Assembly: GCA_002350805.1 (NCBI GenBank)
Contig: DEFO01000016.1
Span: forward strand, 8,616 to 72,615
Direction: 5' to 3'
Source of the DNA: Prevotella sp. UBA2850
GTDB lineage: Bacteria > Bacteroidota > Bacteroidia > Bacteroidales > Bacteroidaceae
DNA: 64,000 bases
Shown here one piece after another: positions 39,067-47,366 of this stretch (position 1 is its first letter; each line of letters begins with the position of its first letter). The translations under genes and the position numbers were made by a program. The notes below the pieces were generated by a model. It was given only the letters and a program-made list of their open reading frames with translations. It searched no databases and was not told where the DNA came from.

Positions 39067-40584
39067 ATGCCAATAAACCCAGCTGAACAGCGGCAGTATA
39101 TAGCCATCGATCTGAAGTCATTCTATGCTTCGGTGGAATGTGTGGACAGGGGGCTTGACCCACTGACCACCAACCTCGTGGTGGCCGACGCGAGCCGGAC
39201 GGAGAAGACCATCTGCTTGGCAGTGTCTCCCTCCCTGAAGGCATACGGCATCGGCGGACGTGCCCGACTATTCGAGGTGGTGCAGCGTGTGCGCGAGGTG
39301 AACTACGACCGCAAGCGCAAGGCTAATTGGCATTTTTCGGGGAAGTCTTTCAATGATGCAGAACTGAAAGCGCATCCCGACTGGGAACTCGACTACATTG
39401 CGGCTCCTCCGCGCATGGCGCACTACATGGAGGTGAGCAGCCAGGTGTATCAGACCTACTTGAAATACATCGCTCCCGAGGATATTCATGTCTATAGCAT
39501 CGACGAGGTGTTCATGGACGTAACGGCCTACCTGAAGAGCTACAGGATGACGGCGCACGAACTGGCCATGAAGATGATACGCGACGTGCTGAAGCAGACG
39601 GGCATCACGGCCACGGCTGGCATCGGCACAAACATGTATCTCTGCAAGGTGGCCATGGACATCGTGGCCAAGCATATTCCGGCAGACAAAGACGGCGTGC
39701 GCATCGGCGAGCTGGACGAAATGACCTACCGGCAGCAGCTCTGGAACCACAGGCCGCTGACCGCATTCTGGCGCGTGGGAAAGGGCATTGCCGAAAGGCT
39801 GGCTCCCTACGGCATCGACACGATGGGCAAGATAGCACGGTTGTCCCTACAGAACGAAGAACTGCTGTACAGGCTCTTCGGCGTGAATGCCGAACTGCTG
39901 ATAGACCATGCCTGGGGATGGGAACCATGCACGATGGACTTGGTGAAAGCCTACAGGCCGGAAAGCAATTCCTTTAGCAGCGGACAGGTGCTGCAGTGTG
40001 CCTACGATTTCAAGAAAGCTCGTGTGGTGATACAAGAGATGGCCGATGCTGCAGCACTAGACTTGGTGGCAAAGAAACTGGTGACCGACCAACTGGTGCT
40101 GACCGTTGGCTATGACATTGAGAGTCTGACAAATCCTGCTATTAGGGCGAAATACAATGGCCCCGTGACGACAGACTACTATGGCCGTCAGGTGCCCAAG
40201 CATGCCCATGGAACGGCCAATCTTGACCGCCAGACTTCTTCATCACAGATTATCAGGAAGGCCGTGGTGGAGCTCTTTGACCGCATCGTGAATCCCGATT
40301 TGCTGATCAGACGGCTCAACCTGACTACCAACCATGTGGTGGACGAAAAGTCTGTAAAGAAGGATGCCGTGCCGCAACAACTCGACTTGTTCACCGACTA
40401 TGAGGAACTGGAGAGAAAGAAGAAAGAAGAACAGGCTGCCCTTGACAAGGAGCGCCGCATGCAGGAGGCGCAGCTGGCCATCAAGCAGCGGTTCGGCAAG
40501 AACGCCATCCTGAAGGGACTGAACTTTGAGGATGGGGCTACGGCCAAGGAACGTAACGCACAGATAGGAGGACATAAGGCATGA
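39067..40584 (+). CDS. Second Y-family DNA polymerase (DinB/UvrX-like)
   Basis: A 505-residue translesion polymerase clearly different from UmuC. The palm starts YIAIDLKSFYASVECVDRGL, and the Asp-Glu pair is in VYSIDEVFMDVTAYLKSY. TATAGIGTNMYLCKVAMDIV and LTAFWRVGKGIAERLAPYGI form the thumb. A large insert between the first motifs (VREVNYDRKRKANWHFSGKS, YIAAPPRMAHYMEVSSQVYQ) is typical of the group found on mobile elements of gut Firmicutes and Bacteroidetes. The C-terminus is charged (ERKKKEEQAALDKERRMQEA). Base composition is richer in G+C than the helicase end of the block. Its stop overlaps the start of a YolD-like gene (ATGA). Confidence 0.94.
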   Translation: MPINPAEQRQYIAIDLKSFYASVECVDRGLDPLTTNLVVADASRTEKTICLAVSPSLKAYGIGGRARLFEVVQRVREVNYDRKRKANWHFSGKSFNDAELKAHPDWELDYIAAPPRMAHYMEVSSQVYQTYLKYIAPEDIHVYSIDEVFMDVTAYLKSYRMTAHELAMKMIRDVLKQTGITATAGIGTNMYLCKVAMDIVAKHIPADKDGVRIGELDEMTYRQQLWNHRPLTAFWRVGKGIAERLAPYGIDTMGKIARLSLQNEELLYRLFGVNAELLIDHAWGWEPCTMDLVKAYRPESNSFSSGQVLQCAYDFKKARVVIQEMADAAALDLVAKKLVTDQLVLTVGYDIESLTNPAIRAKYNGPVTTDYYGRQVPKHAHGTANLDRQTSSSQIIRKAVVELFDRIVNPDLLIRRLNLTTNHVVDEKSVKKDAVPQQLDLFTDYEELERKKKEEQAALDKERRMQEAQLAIKQRFGKNAILKGLNFEDGATAKERNAQIGGHKA

Positions 40585-40607
40585 CAGAGGACTATTCGGA
40601 CCGCTAA
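40581..40607 (+). pseudogene. 5' fragment of a YolD-like gene (first seven codons)
   Basis: The ATG overlaps the polymerase stop codon as ATGA, the arrangement expected for a coupled partner gene. It reads MTEDYSD, then leaves the family sequence and stops after one more codon. YolD-like proteins begin with such a DYSDI sequence followed by NLPHHVSRxHP, and exactly that continuation begins at 63186 in the same orientation and frame. The break is between 40601 and 40602. Confidence 0.82.
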
Positions 40608-40646
40608 AGACAGGCACAAAGCATTAACACATCAATATCACCCAAT

Positions 40647-40691
40647 AAAAAAAGTGTAAGCAATCGGTTTTTGTATGGCTTACACTTTTTT
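40647..40691. terminator. Strong bidirectional terminator
   Basis: A 14-15-base stem, AAAAAAAGTGTAAGC/GCTTACACTTTTTT, with a 16-base loop. It lies just inside the left edge of the segment that interrupts the yolD-like gene. It can end the symporter transcript (minus) and any read-through from the polymerase cassette (plus). Confidence 0.9.
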
Positions 40692-40726
40692 GTATCTTTC
40701 GTTTAAGAAAAACAGAGAGACTTTCC

Positions 40727-41902
40727 TTACAATGCATTATTGTTTTTTCGGCCAAACAGTCTATCTACAATGAGCGTTATGGCGGCATCGCCACTAACGT
40801 TACAGGCAGGGCCGTAGCCATCGAGAGCCAAGTAAATGGTCATCATAAGGGCGCTTTGCTCAGCAGAGAAGCCAAGCACACTCTCCAGCAATCCTACCGA
40901 TGCCATCAGCACACCACCCATCACGCCTGGCGCAGCCACGGCCGAAATGGCTTGCAGCAACACAAAGTTGGCTATGAGTGCAAAATGAATATCCATGCCC
41001 GACATAAACATTACGGCCACCGATGTGGTGACGAGCTTGATGGTAGAGCCACACATGTGAACGGTGCCACAAAGGGGTACGGTAAAGTCGGCTATCTCTT
41101 TGTTTACGCCCATCTTCTGGGTACACTCAAGGGTAACAGGTATCACCGCCGAACTTGAACAGATAGAGAAGCCTGTGAGGTAGGCAGGCACAATCTTCCA
41201 CAGGCAGCGCAACGGGTTCTTGCCAGCAACGATGCCCGCCACCACATATTGCAGCACGAGGTAAACAATAGAGAGGCATACGCCCGTAAGGATAACCTTT
41301 ACCCCCGACCCCACCACGATGGCGAGCTGTCCGCGAAAACTCATCTCACACATCATGGTACAGATATACCACGGCAACAGCGGTATAATTACGCGCTCGA
41401 TAGTTAGCTTTACAATGTCGCCAAACTCGTCGAAGGCTTTGCGCATGGCGGTTCCACCCGTAAAGATAGCACCCACACCTATCATAAACGAGAGACACAG
41501 GGCGGTAAGGATGTCACACACGGGTGGTATCTTTAGGCTTACGTAGGGCAACACCTCGGCAGCCTGTGCCGAGGTAGGGCTAATTTCACCCACCGACAGG
41601 TAATGGGGCAGCAGCCAACTGGCACAGCCAAAGGCGAAGAAGCCTGCACACACCGTTGAGAGGTATGACAGACCCACCACTGTAACCAGTATCTTGCCCG
41701 CACCCTTGCCCAAACGCATTATTGAGGGCGACACCAGGCCAAGTACCAATAAGGGCACGATAAACTTTAGCAACTGTGCAAAAATGCCGTTAAAGGTCTT
41801 GAACAGTCGCACTAAAAATTCGGGGGCCACCAGTCCTAACAGCGAGCCAACAATGATGGCACACACCACCTTAGGGAATAGCCCTATCTTTCTTTTCTTC
41901 AT
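40727..41902 (-). CDS. Dicarboxylate/amino-acid:cation symporter (DAACS family)
   Basis: A 391-residue inner-membrane secondary transporter related to GltP/DctA, importing dicarboxylates or acidic amino acids with Na+ or H+. Family landmarks: LLKFIVPLLVLGLVSPSIMR, a serine-rich hairpin GFSICSSSAVIPVTLECTQK, PLCGTVHMCGSTIKLVTTSV (the equivalent of the PLGATINMDGT motif) and YLALDGYGPACNVSGDAAIT near the C-terminus. Substrate specificity is not predictable from these changes. It is the most downstream gene of the long minus-strand run of the glycan locus and may take up a fermentation or breakdown product. Confidence 0.93.
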   Translation of the reverse strand: MKKRKIGLFPKVVCAIIVGSLLGLVAPEFLVRLFKTFNGIFAQLLKFIVPLLVLGLVSPSIMRLGKGAGKILVTVVGLSYLSTVCAGFFAFGCASWLLPHYLSVGEISPTSAQAAEVLPYVSLKIPPVCDILTALCLSFMIGVGAIFTGGTAMRKAFDEFGDIVKLTIERVIIPLLPWYICTMMCEMSFRGQLAIVVGSGVKVILTGVCLSIVYLVLQYVVAGIVAGKNPLRCLWKIVPAYLTGFSICSSSAVIPVTLECTQKMGVNKEIADFTVPLCGTVHMCGSTIKLVTTSVAVMFMSGMDIHFALIANFVLLQAISAVAAPGVMGGVLMASVGLLESVLGFSAEQSALMMTIYLALDGYGPACNVSGDAAITLIVDRLFGRKNNNAL

Positions 41903-41976
41903 GGGTTTTTATTGTTATTGATTTTAGGGGCTTTATAGGCTTTTCCTTTATAGCCTTTGTTTCATATTATAACCTT

Positions 41977-44715
41977 TTATCTCTTCACCATTTTCTTTCC
42001 CTTATCAGTTACCACGATGCCACGAAAGGTGGTGGGGGCTACGCGGCCGTCTAAGGTGTAGTGACGAAGAGGCTGGAGGCTTTCTTCTGCCTCGACCTGG
42101 TTGATGCCCGAGGGCACGCTAAAATGGGCGTATAACGAAGCGTTGGGATCTATGGCGGCGCCAGTGGTGAAGGCATTGCCTCCCTCGGCAGCATCGAACC
42201 AACCATCAAACTGCATACCTTCTTTTGAAGGGTTATTAGCAGGTAGCACCAGTTTTCCGTTATTAAAGGTTGTCGCATACAGCACCGCATCAACATAAAA
42301 GTCGGCACGCTGCACGGCCTGTCCCTCAACCAGCAGCACGGGATGGCTGTCGGCCACTGAAAGATCTTGTCCAAACACTGCCTTCTCTTGGTCAAGGTTC
42401 AGCAGATAGCACAACATACCGCTATGTACATCGTTTTCATTAACCTGTGTGGCGTTTTTATCTTCGGGCAAGGTGTTTACGGCATAGTTGGTGCCGAGAA
42501 TGGTGTGCGTCTTCACGCCCGTCGACTTTGCCGAAACCACAGCATAGTTGGTGGGCTGGGTGCCAGTGCATAGCAACTGTCCGCTCACATAATTGTTTTT
42601 AATGGTGAACACACCGTTCGACAGGTTAGCATAACCAATGATAGCCGCGCCATAGGTGCACGAGGCTGACGAGGTATTCTTCACGGTGCCCGTCATCCAG
42701 CAGTTTTCAATGCTGCCCACAGCGCCTTCTACCGTACTGTTTGCCGTGCCTACCAATCCACCGTAACCCTTGGTTTTGGTGTTGGTGGCGCCAATGGTCA
42801 TGGTGCCCTCATACGAGCAACCCTCTACACGGGTAGCCTTCATACGGCCTATAAGTCCGCCTTGATAGATGCCGCAGCCACCTTCGCCCTCAATGTCAAC
42901 CTTTGCGTGGCAGTTGCTGAGCGCTTTCAGCGCATTGGCCAGACCTATGAACGAACCATAGTCGGCATTTTTACCAGTAGGCAACTTCTTCGCCACCATT
43001 TTTCCTTCAAGGGTGAGGTCGCTAATGGTGCCCGCGCCATTGGTTTGACCAATAAAGCCGCTGACAACGTCGGCGGCTGCTGGCTCAAGATACAGGCCCC
43101 TGATGGTGTGGCCCTGCCCCTTGATGCTTCCGTTATAATATTTGGCCTTACCAATAGGCGTCCATTTATATCCGCCCAAATCAATGTCTTGCGTGATGAG
43201 CATGTTGGTCTTCACGATGCCTTGGTTTGATATGTCGGCCACCCAAGCCAACTCGGCAGCAGCGTTAATGACATAACAATTGCCCGAACCCAAAGCGGGC
43301 TCAGAGGTAGCGGTGCCATCCCAAGGGGTGCCCGGAGCAATGCGCTCGGGTATGCCCGCTGTGGGGTCGAGGATAGCCGTTTGACCCTCGGCATCGGTAT
43401 ATTGCAGACTGGGCTGTATCTCGATAGCATAGAGACCGTCGATGCCGTCGCCCTGAGCGCTGGCTGTTTCAGCATCAATATATACGCGGCCGTTCACATC
43501 GGGTGCGATGGTCCGCTGCACGATGGTGGCGGGCTGGCCCTCGTTAAGATACGACAGCGTGATGTCGTAGGTCTGACCGTGATAGAGGCCCGTGAGCAGC
43601 AGCGAGCCAGGCTCGGTAGCGCTGAACGCCTTGTTCACGCTCACCTTTACGGCAGTGGGCACAAAAGCCTCATCAATCAGGTTCTCGGTCACAGCCATAA
43701 GGTCAGTAGCATCGATAAAGTTCCATTTCGAGCCCATCATCTCATCGGCCTTCTCGATTTCGAGGCTGATGCTTATTTTGCGCGCCAAGGGCTGGTTCAC
43801 CACGTCGGGATTTACGCCCCACTTGTCGCTGAGCGAGGTTATCTCCTTAGGCTTAGCCAAGGCAGCCGTTACGGCATCGCGACACAGCTGAGCCAGGTTA
43901 TCGCTAACGGTGGTGGGATGATAAGTTACGGTTTGAGGGTCGACGCCCAGCACCACAGCAGCATAAGTTAAGCCCACGAGGTAGCGGCCATACTCAAAGT
44001 TCATGTGATAGCCGTCGCGGTTCATATTCTGACCAATATAGGTGGTGCGAGCATTTTGCACAGCGGTGCCAGCGGGCACAACGGTGCCGATGCCAGCCTG
44101 TTCGGCAGCACGATAAGCACAGTCGAGGATGGCGTTATACATCGTCATCTGGTCGTTGTTGTAAAGCGGGAAGTCTTTATAGGTAGACGAGGCATCGTAA
44201 GCCCATGTCATATACAAGAAAAACTTGGGGTCGTGGTTCTTACCGTTGGTCTTCACATAATTCATTATATCGGTAAGATAAGGAAAATAGTGGCTATACA
44301 CACCGCTATAGTTGTGGTCGGTTTGAATAACGACATAGTCCCACGCCTCATCTTTCAAGCCTACATCAAAGGTGGTGTTGGCCTGTGCTGTATAAGCGCC
44401 ATCGGCATCAATCTTGCGATAATTATAGATAGGGTTCTTGGCGTTAATATACCCCATGTGCATCTCAAGCGTGGTGCCACCCTTGTAGGGATAACCCAAG
44501 ATAACCTTCTTGCCCACCGAGCGAAGGATGGGCGACAGATAATCTTCTACGGCATCGACGGTAAACGAGTTGCCTATGCACAACACGCGCACGGTGTCGT
44601 CGGTAAGTTCGGTAGAGGTGTCGGCTTCATTGGCCCGAGCCATATTGAAGAGGCCACCCAGCACAAAGATGGCACACAGTGCCATAAACTTTGTAAAGAA
44701 ACGTGTCAATCTCAT
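41977..44715 (-). CDS. Secreted multidomain protein: DUF4886 (SGNH-like) with GLUG-type and InlB-type repeats
   Basis: A 912-residue exported protein. A signal peptide (LCAIFVLGGLFNMARA) is followed by a DUF4886 domain at about 40-275, an SGNH-hydrolase-like fold with VRVLCIGNSFTVDAVEDYLS, WDYVVIQTDHNYSGVY and NMNRDGYHMNFEYGRYLVGL. A beta-rich middle precedes GLUG-like segments (GLIGRMKATRVEGCSYEGTM, GYGGLVGTANSTVEGAVGSI). An InlB/Listeria-Bacteroides-type repeat lies near the end (VLPANNPSKEGMQFDGWFDA). The last 30 residues (LRHYTLDGRVAPTTFRGIVV) match tails of the next two upstream genes. Probably a surface or secreted esterase acting with the SusCD locus. Confidence 0.85.
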   Translation of the reverse strand: MRLTRFFTKFMALCAIFVLGGLFNMARANEADTSTELTDDTVRVLCIGNSFTVDAVEDYLSPILRSVGKKVILGYPYKGGTTLEMHMGYINAKNPIYNYRKIDADGAYTAQANTTFDVGLKDEAWDYVVIQTDHNYSGVYSHYFPYLTDIMNYVKTNGKNHDPKFFLYMTWAYDASSTYKDFPLYNNDQMTMYNAILDCAYRAAEQAGIGTVVPAGTAVQNARTTYIGQNMNRDGYHMNFEYGRYLVGLTYAAVVLGVDPQTVTYHPTTVSDNLAQLCRDAVTAALAKPKEITSLSDKWGVNPDVVNQPLARKISISLEIEKADEMMGSKWNFIDATDLMAVTENLIDEAFVPTAVKVSVNKAFSATEPGSLLLTGLYHGQTYDITLSYLNEGQPATIVQRTIAPDVNGRVYIDAETASAQGDGIDGLYAIEIQPSLQYTDAEGQTAILDPTAGIPERIAPGTPWDGTATSEPALGSGNCYVINAAAELAWVADISNQGIVKTNMLITQDIDLGGYKWTPIGKAKYYNGSIKGQGHTIRGLYLEPAAADVVSGFIGQTNGAGTISDLTLEGKMVAKKLPTGKNADYGSFIGLANALKALSNCHAKVDIEGEGGCGIYQGGLIGRMKATRVEGCSYEGTMTIGATNTKTKGYGGLVGTANSTVEGAVGSIENCWMTGTVKNTSSASCTYGAAIIGYANLSNGVFTIKNNYVSGQLLCTGTQPTNYAVVSAKSTGVKTHTILGTNYAVNTLPEDKNATQVNENDVHSGMLCYLLNLDQEKAVFGQDLSVADSHPVLLVEGQAVQRADFYVDAVLYATTFNNGKLVLPANNPSKEGMQFDGWFDAAEGGNAFTTGAAIDPNASLYAHFSVPSGINQVEAEESLQPLRHYTLDGRVAPTTFRGIVVTDKGKKMVKR

Positions 44716-44743
44716 GTTAATATTGTTTTGTTGGTTCGCATTC

Positions 44744-47164
44744 TTATCTTAAAAACTTCTTTCCATTCATTATCACAATGCCGCGATAGCTGTCGCTCAC
44801 ACGCTGGCCTTGTAGGTTATATGCTATGTTATCAGTGGGTCGAGCAACGGGCACCACGTTTGGGGCGCTGATGGCCGTTACGGCACCATATTCGTAGGCG
44901 CCACGCACGCCAGCCCCACTGGTATTGCGAAGGGCACCGCGCTGGTCGGTGGTGAGAACAGACTTAATGTCGGCATCGTTGTCAACATCGCCTATGAAAC
45001 GACTCTCGTTATAGTTGTCGGCAGGCACATCGTTAATGGTCTTGGTGCCAAACACGAGGCTCTTTACGGCCACTACGCGGGTGCCCGAGTCGTCGGTAAC
45101 ATTGGCCACAAACTTGCCATCTACATTCTCGCCATCGAGCAAGGTGGCAAGAGCGCTGAAGGCCGACACATTGGTAGACATGAAGAGATCGTTGTCAGAG
45201 AAATTCATGTGGCAATTAGAGGCCGATGAATAGACGTTGCGTTGCGTGTCGACATGCGTGAGGTTGGTGAGATACACATCGCCACCCGTCGAAGCGCTTG
45301 AGCTGTTGCCCGCAATGATGTTATTGTAGAGGCGCACGGTAGCATCGGTGCTCACCTGTACGGCTGCGCCACAGAAGTCGGCGGGCGTGGCGCCATCGGC
45401 CAGACAAGAGGCTTGGTTACCCACAATAGTGTTATTGACCAGTGCTACCGATGTGCCCTCGCCATTAAGGGTGAGCCAGATGGCCGAGCCGCCACGGTTG
45501 TTGGCAGGCAAACCCGCCACAGCGGTGGCCGTAAGCGTATTGTTGGCAAATGTATTGTTCACGAAGCACACCTTGCTGTTATACTTTGTGCGACTGGCAT
45601 AGAAAGTGCCGGCTGTGGTGGCTACATTGTCGTAGAAGGCGCAAGCGCTGACGTGCAACTGTGAGAACGCACCTATGTAACAGGCGGCACCCATCGTGCC
45701 CTTATTGTTATGAAAGAGGCTGTTGCGCACCGAGTGACGCCAAACCAGTTCGCTGGTATTGGCGGGGGTGTAGAGTGCTCCGCCCGAACCATACAGCGAG
45801 GTGTTGTTATAAAACTGGCAGTGGTTGACATTAATTTGGCCTGAACAATACACACCACCGCCATTGCTGTAGGCCGTATTGTCGTGCACGAGGCAGTGGT
45901 CGAGATGAACCATGGAGCCCGTGCTATAGATGGCGCCGCCCTGTGCCGTAGCACCACCCTGAGGAGCATTGCCGCCATGCAGGTCGAAGTGAGAGAGCTC
46001 GAGGGCGCAATTCTGACTAACGGTGATGAGGTGGTTTACGTCGCCACACAGCTCGGTATAGCCTGTTTGTGCACTGAAGTCGGCATTATAGCCACCCATG
46101 ATGGTAAGCGACTTGTTTATCTTCACGGTGGCCGTCTTGCCCGAGCCAGGCAACGTCAGGCGGCCAGCCTGTATCATAAGGGTGTCGCCAGCCTGAGCGT
46201 TAGCAATAGCCTCAGCAATGTCGGCATCGGCGGTTAGGCGTTGGGTATGGTTAGGGGTGTAAGCGTTCAGTGTGATAGTGGCTTTGATAGCAAAGTGGTC
46301 GCTGGGCGTTTGCTTACGACCATAGGTGTCGTTAATGGTCTTATAGAAAGACACCTTGGCGCCACGCACCCATATATAGTCGAGACGAGTGCTGGTGTGG
46401 TAGTCGGGGTCCCAAAAGTCTTGACCATTGACCTTATGTTTCGACAATGTGCCATCGCCTTGCTCAATGCCTTGGGTGGTGGTGGCAGCGGTACGAGCGT
46501 CGAGCATGTAGCTGCCCATCATCTGATAGAAGGGTATGCGCGTCTGGCTCGAGTTATGGTCGCCACACAGCACGGCGGGATAGCTGCCAGCAATGGTGCG
46601 CACCTGCTGCATATTGATGCGTGCCTGCTCGTTGCGCGAGTCGTCGCCCTGGTGGTCGAGGTGTGTCTCGAAGAAATAAAACACCTCGTCGGTGGCTTTT
46701 ATGCGCAACTTGGCCCACACGGTAAAGCGTATGTTGTTAACATTGTTATCCCAACTAATGGTGGGACGTGTGAGGTCGGTGGCGAGATAAAAGACGCCAT
46801 CGTCGAGCAACTCAAACTTGTCGGTGCGGAAGAAGATGGGGTTGAAATTTTCGGTGGTGGTACCAGGGCTCTTCAGGTCGCTATATTTCACCACGGTATA
46901 ATCGGTAAGTTGCTGCTCGATATAGGCCAGAATGGGGCCACCATGACATTCGTTTAAGCCTACAATGTCGTAGGCATTGTCTTTGAGGGTCTGCACCACG
47001 GCATTACGACGTTGGCTCCAATCGCGCTCGCCCGTATCGCCATTGCTGGGGCAGCGTATGTTATAAGTTCCTACGTTTAGTGTGGTGGTTTGCGCCAAGG
47101 CAACGGCAGCAAACAGTTGGCAGAACAGCACTTGTAGTGCGAAGAAAAGTTTATGACGAAACAT
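44744..47164 (-). CDS. Secreted endonuclease/exonuclease/phosphatase-fold domain fused to a right-handed beta-helix
   Basis: An 806-residue exported protein. I set the start at 47164 (MFRHKLFFALQVLFCQLF), because the longer frame reads word repeats as STRQL/VNLSTRQL before the signal peptide. The signal ends VALAQ with Gln at +1. Residues about 28-310 are an EEP-fold phosphoesterase: LNVGTYNIRCPSNGDTGERD, DIVGLNECHG, FETHLDHQGDDSRN, AVLCGDHNSSQ and SDHFAIKATI, all catalytic positions present. The rest is a beta-helix with many short turns (HCLVHDNTAYSNGGGVYCSG). It ends in the AYNLQGQRVSDSYRGIVIMN tail shared with its neighbours. Joining a phosphoesterase to a beta-helix is unusual; the substrate may be a phosphodiester-bearing glycan or lipid. 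Confidence 0.85.
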   Translation of the reverse strand: MFRHKLFFALQVLFCQLFAAVALAQTTTLNVGTYNIRCPSNGDTGERDWSQRRNAVVQTLKDNAYDIVGLNECHGGPILAYIEQQLTDYTVVKYSDLKSPGTTTENFNPIFFRTDKFELLDDGVFYLATDLTRPTISWDNNVNNIRFTVWAKLRIKATDEVFYFFETHLDHQGDDSRNEQARINMQQVRTIAGSYPAVLCGDHNSSQTRIPFYQMMGSYMLDARTAATTTQGIEQGDGTLSKHKVNGQDFWDPDYHTSTRLDYIWVRGAKVSFYKTINDTYGRKQTPSDHFAIKATITLNAYTPNHTQRLTADADIAEAIANAQAGDTLMIQAGRLTLPGSGKTATVKINKSLTIMGGYNADFSAQTGYTELCGDVNHLITVSQNCALELSHFDLHGGNAPQGGATAQGGAIYSTGSMVHLDHCLVHDNTAYSNGGGVYCSGQINVNHCQFYNNTSLYGSGGALYTPANTSELVWRHSVRNSLFHNNKGTMGAACYIGAFSQLHVSACAFYDNVATTAGTFYASRTKYNSKVCFVNNTFANNTLTATAVAGLPANNRGGSAIWLTLNGEGTSVALVNNTIVGNQASCLADGATPADFCGAAVQVSTDATVRLYNNIIAGNSSSASTGGDVYLTNLTHVDTQRNVYSSASNCHMNFSDNDLFMSTNVSAFSALATLLDGENVDGKFVANVTDDSGTRVVAVKSLVFGTKTINDVPADNYNESRFIGDVDNDADIKSVLTTDQRGALRNTSGAGVRGAYEYGAVTAISAPNVVPVARPTDNIAYNLQGQRVSDSYRGIVIMNGKKFLR

Positions 47165-47173
47165 GGGATTTTT

Positions 47174-47231
47174 TAGTTGACGAGTTGACAAGTTGACAAG
47201 TTGACGAGTTGACAAGTTGACGAGTTGACAA
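47174..47231. repeat. Word-like tandem repeat, GACGAGTTGACAAGTT family
   Basis: TTGACGAG, TTGACAAG words, seven or eight copies, beginning ten bases upstream of the EEP/beta-helix start codon. Related words recur at about 47249-47272 and, inverted, at 47332-47357, and once more before the next gene near 49128-49140. Confidence 0.78.
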
Positions 47232-47248
47232 GGAGATTTGCCTTAATA

Positions 47249-47357
47249 GTTGACGAGGGACGAGCGGACAAGCAGATTTGTTGTATCAAGGAGATTACCC
47301 AACAAAGATTAGCAAAGGTAATCTCCTTGTTTACTCGTCCCTCGTCCGCTCGTCAAC
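47249..47357. repeat. Nested inverted repeats between two beta-helix genes
   Basis: The outer arms GTTGACGAGGGACGAGCGG (from 47249) and CTCGTCCGCTCGTCAAC (to 47357) are nearly complementary. The inner stem AAGGAGATTACC (47288-47299)/GGTAATCTCCTT (47317-47328) is perfect. A TACCTTTG box on the minus strand (47313-47320) lies in the inner loop and right arm. It may end transcription of the upstream gene and start the next. Confidence 0.65.
47313..47320 (-). promoter_or_regulatory. Possible -7 box (TACCTTTG) of the EEP/beta-helix gene
   Basis: The minus strand reads TACCTTTG, about 150 bases before the start at 47164. The transcribed leader would then contain both word-repeat blocks. Confidence 0.45.
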
Positions 47358-47366
47358 TAAACAAAT

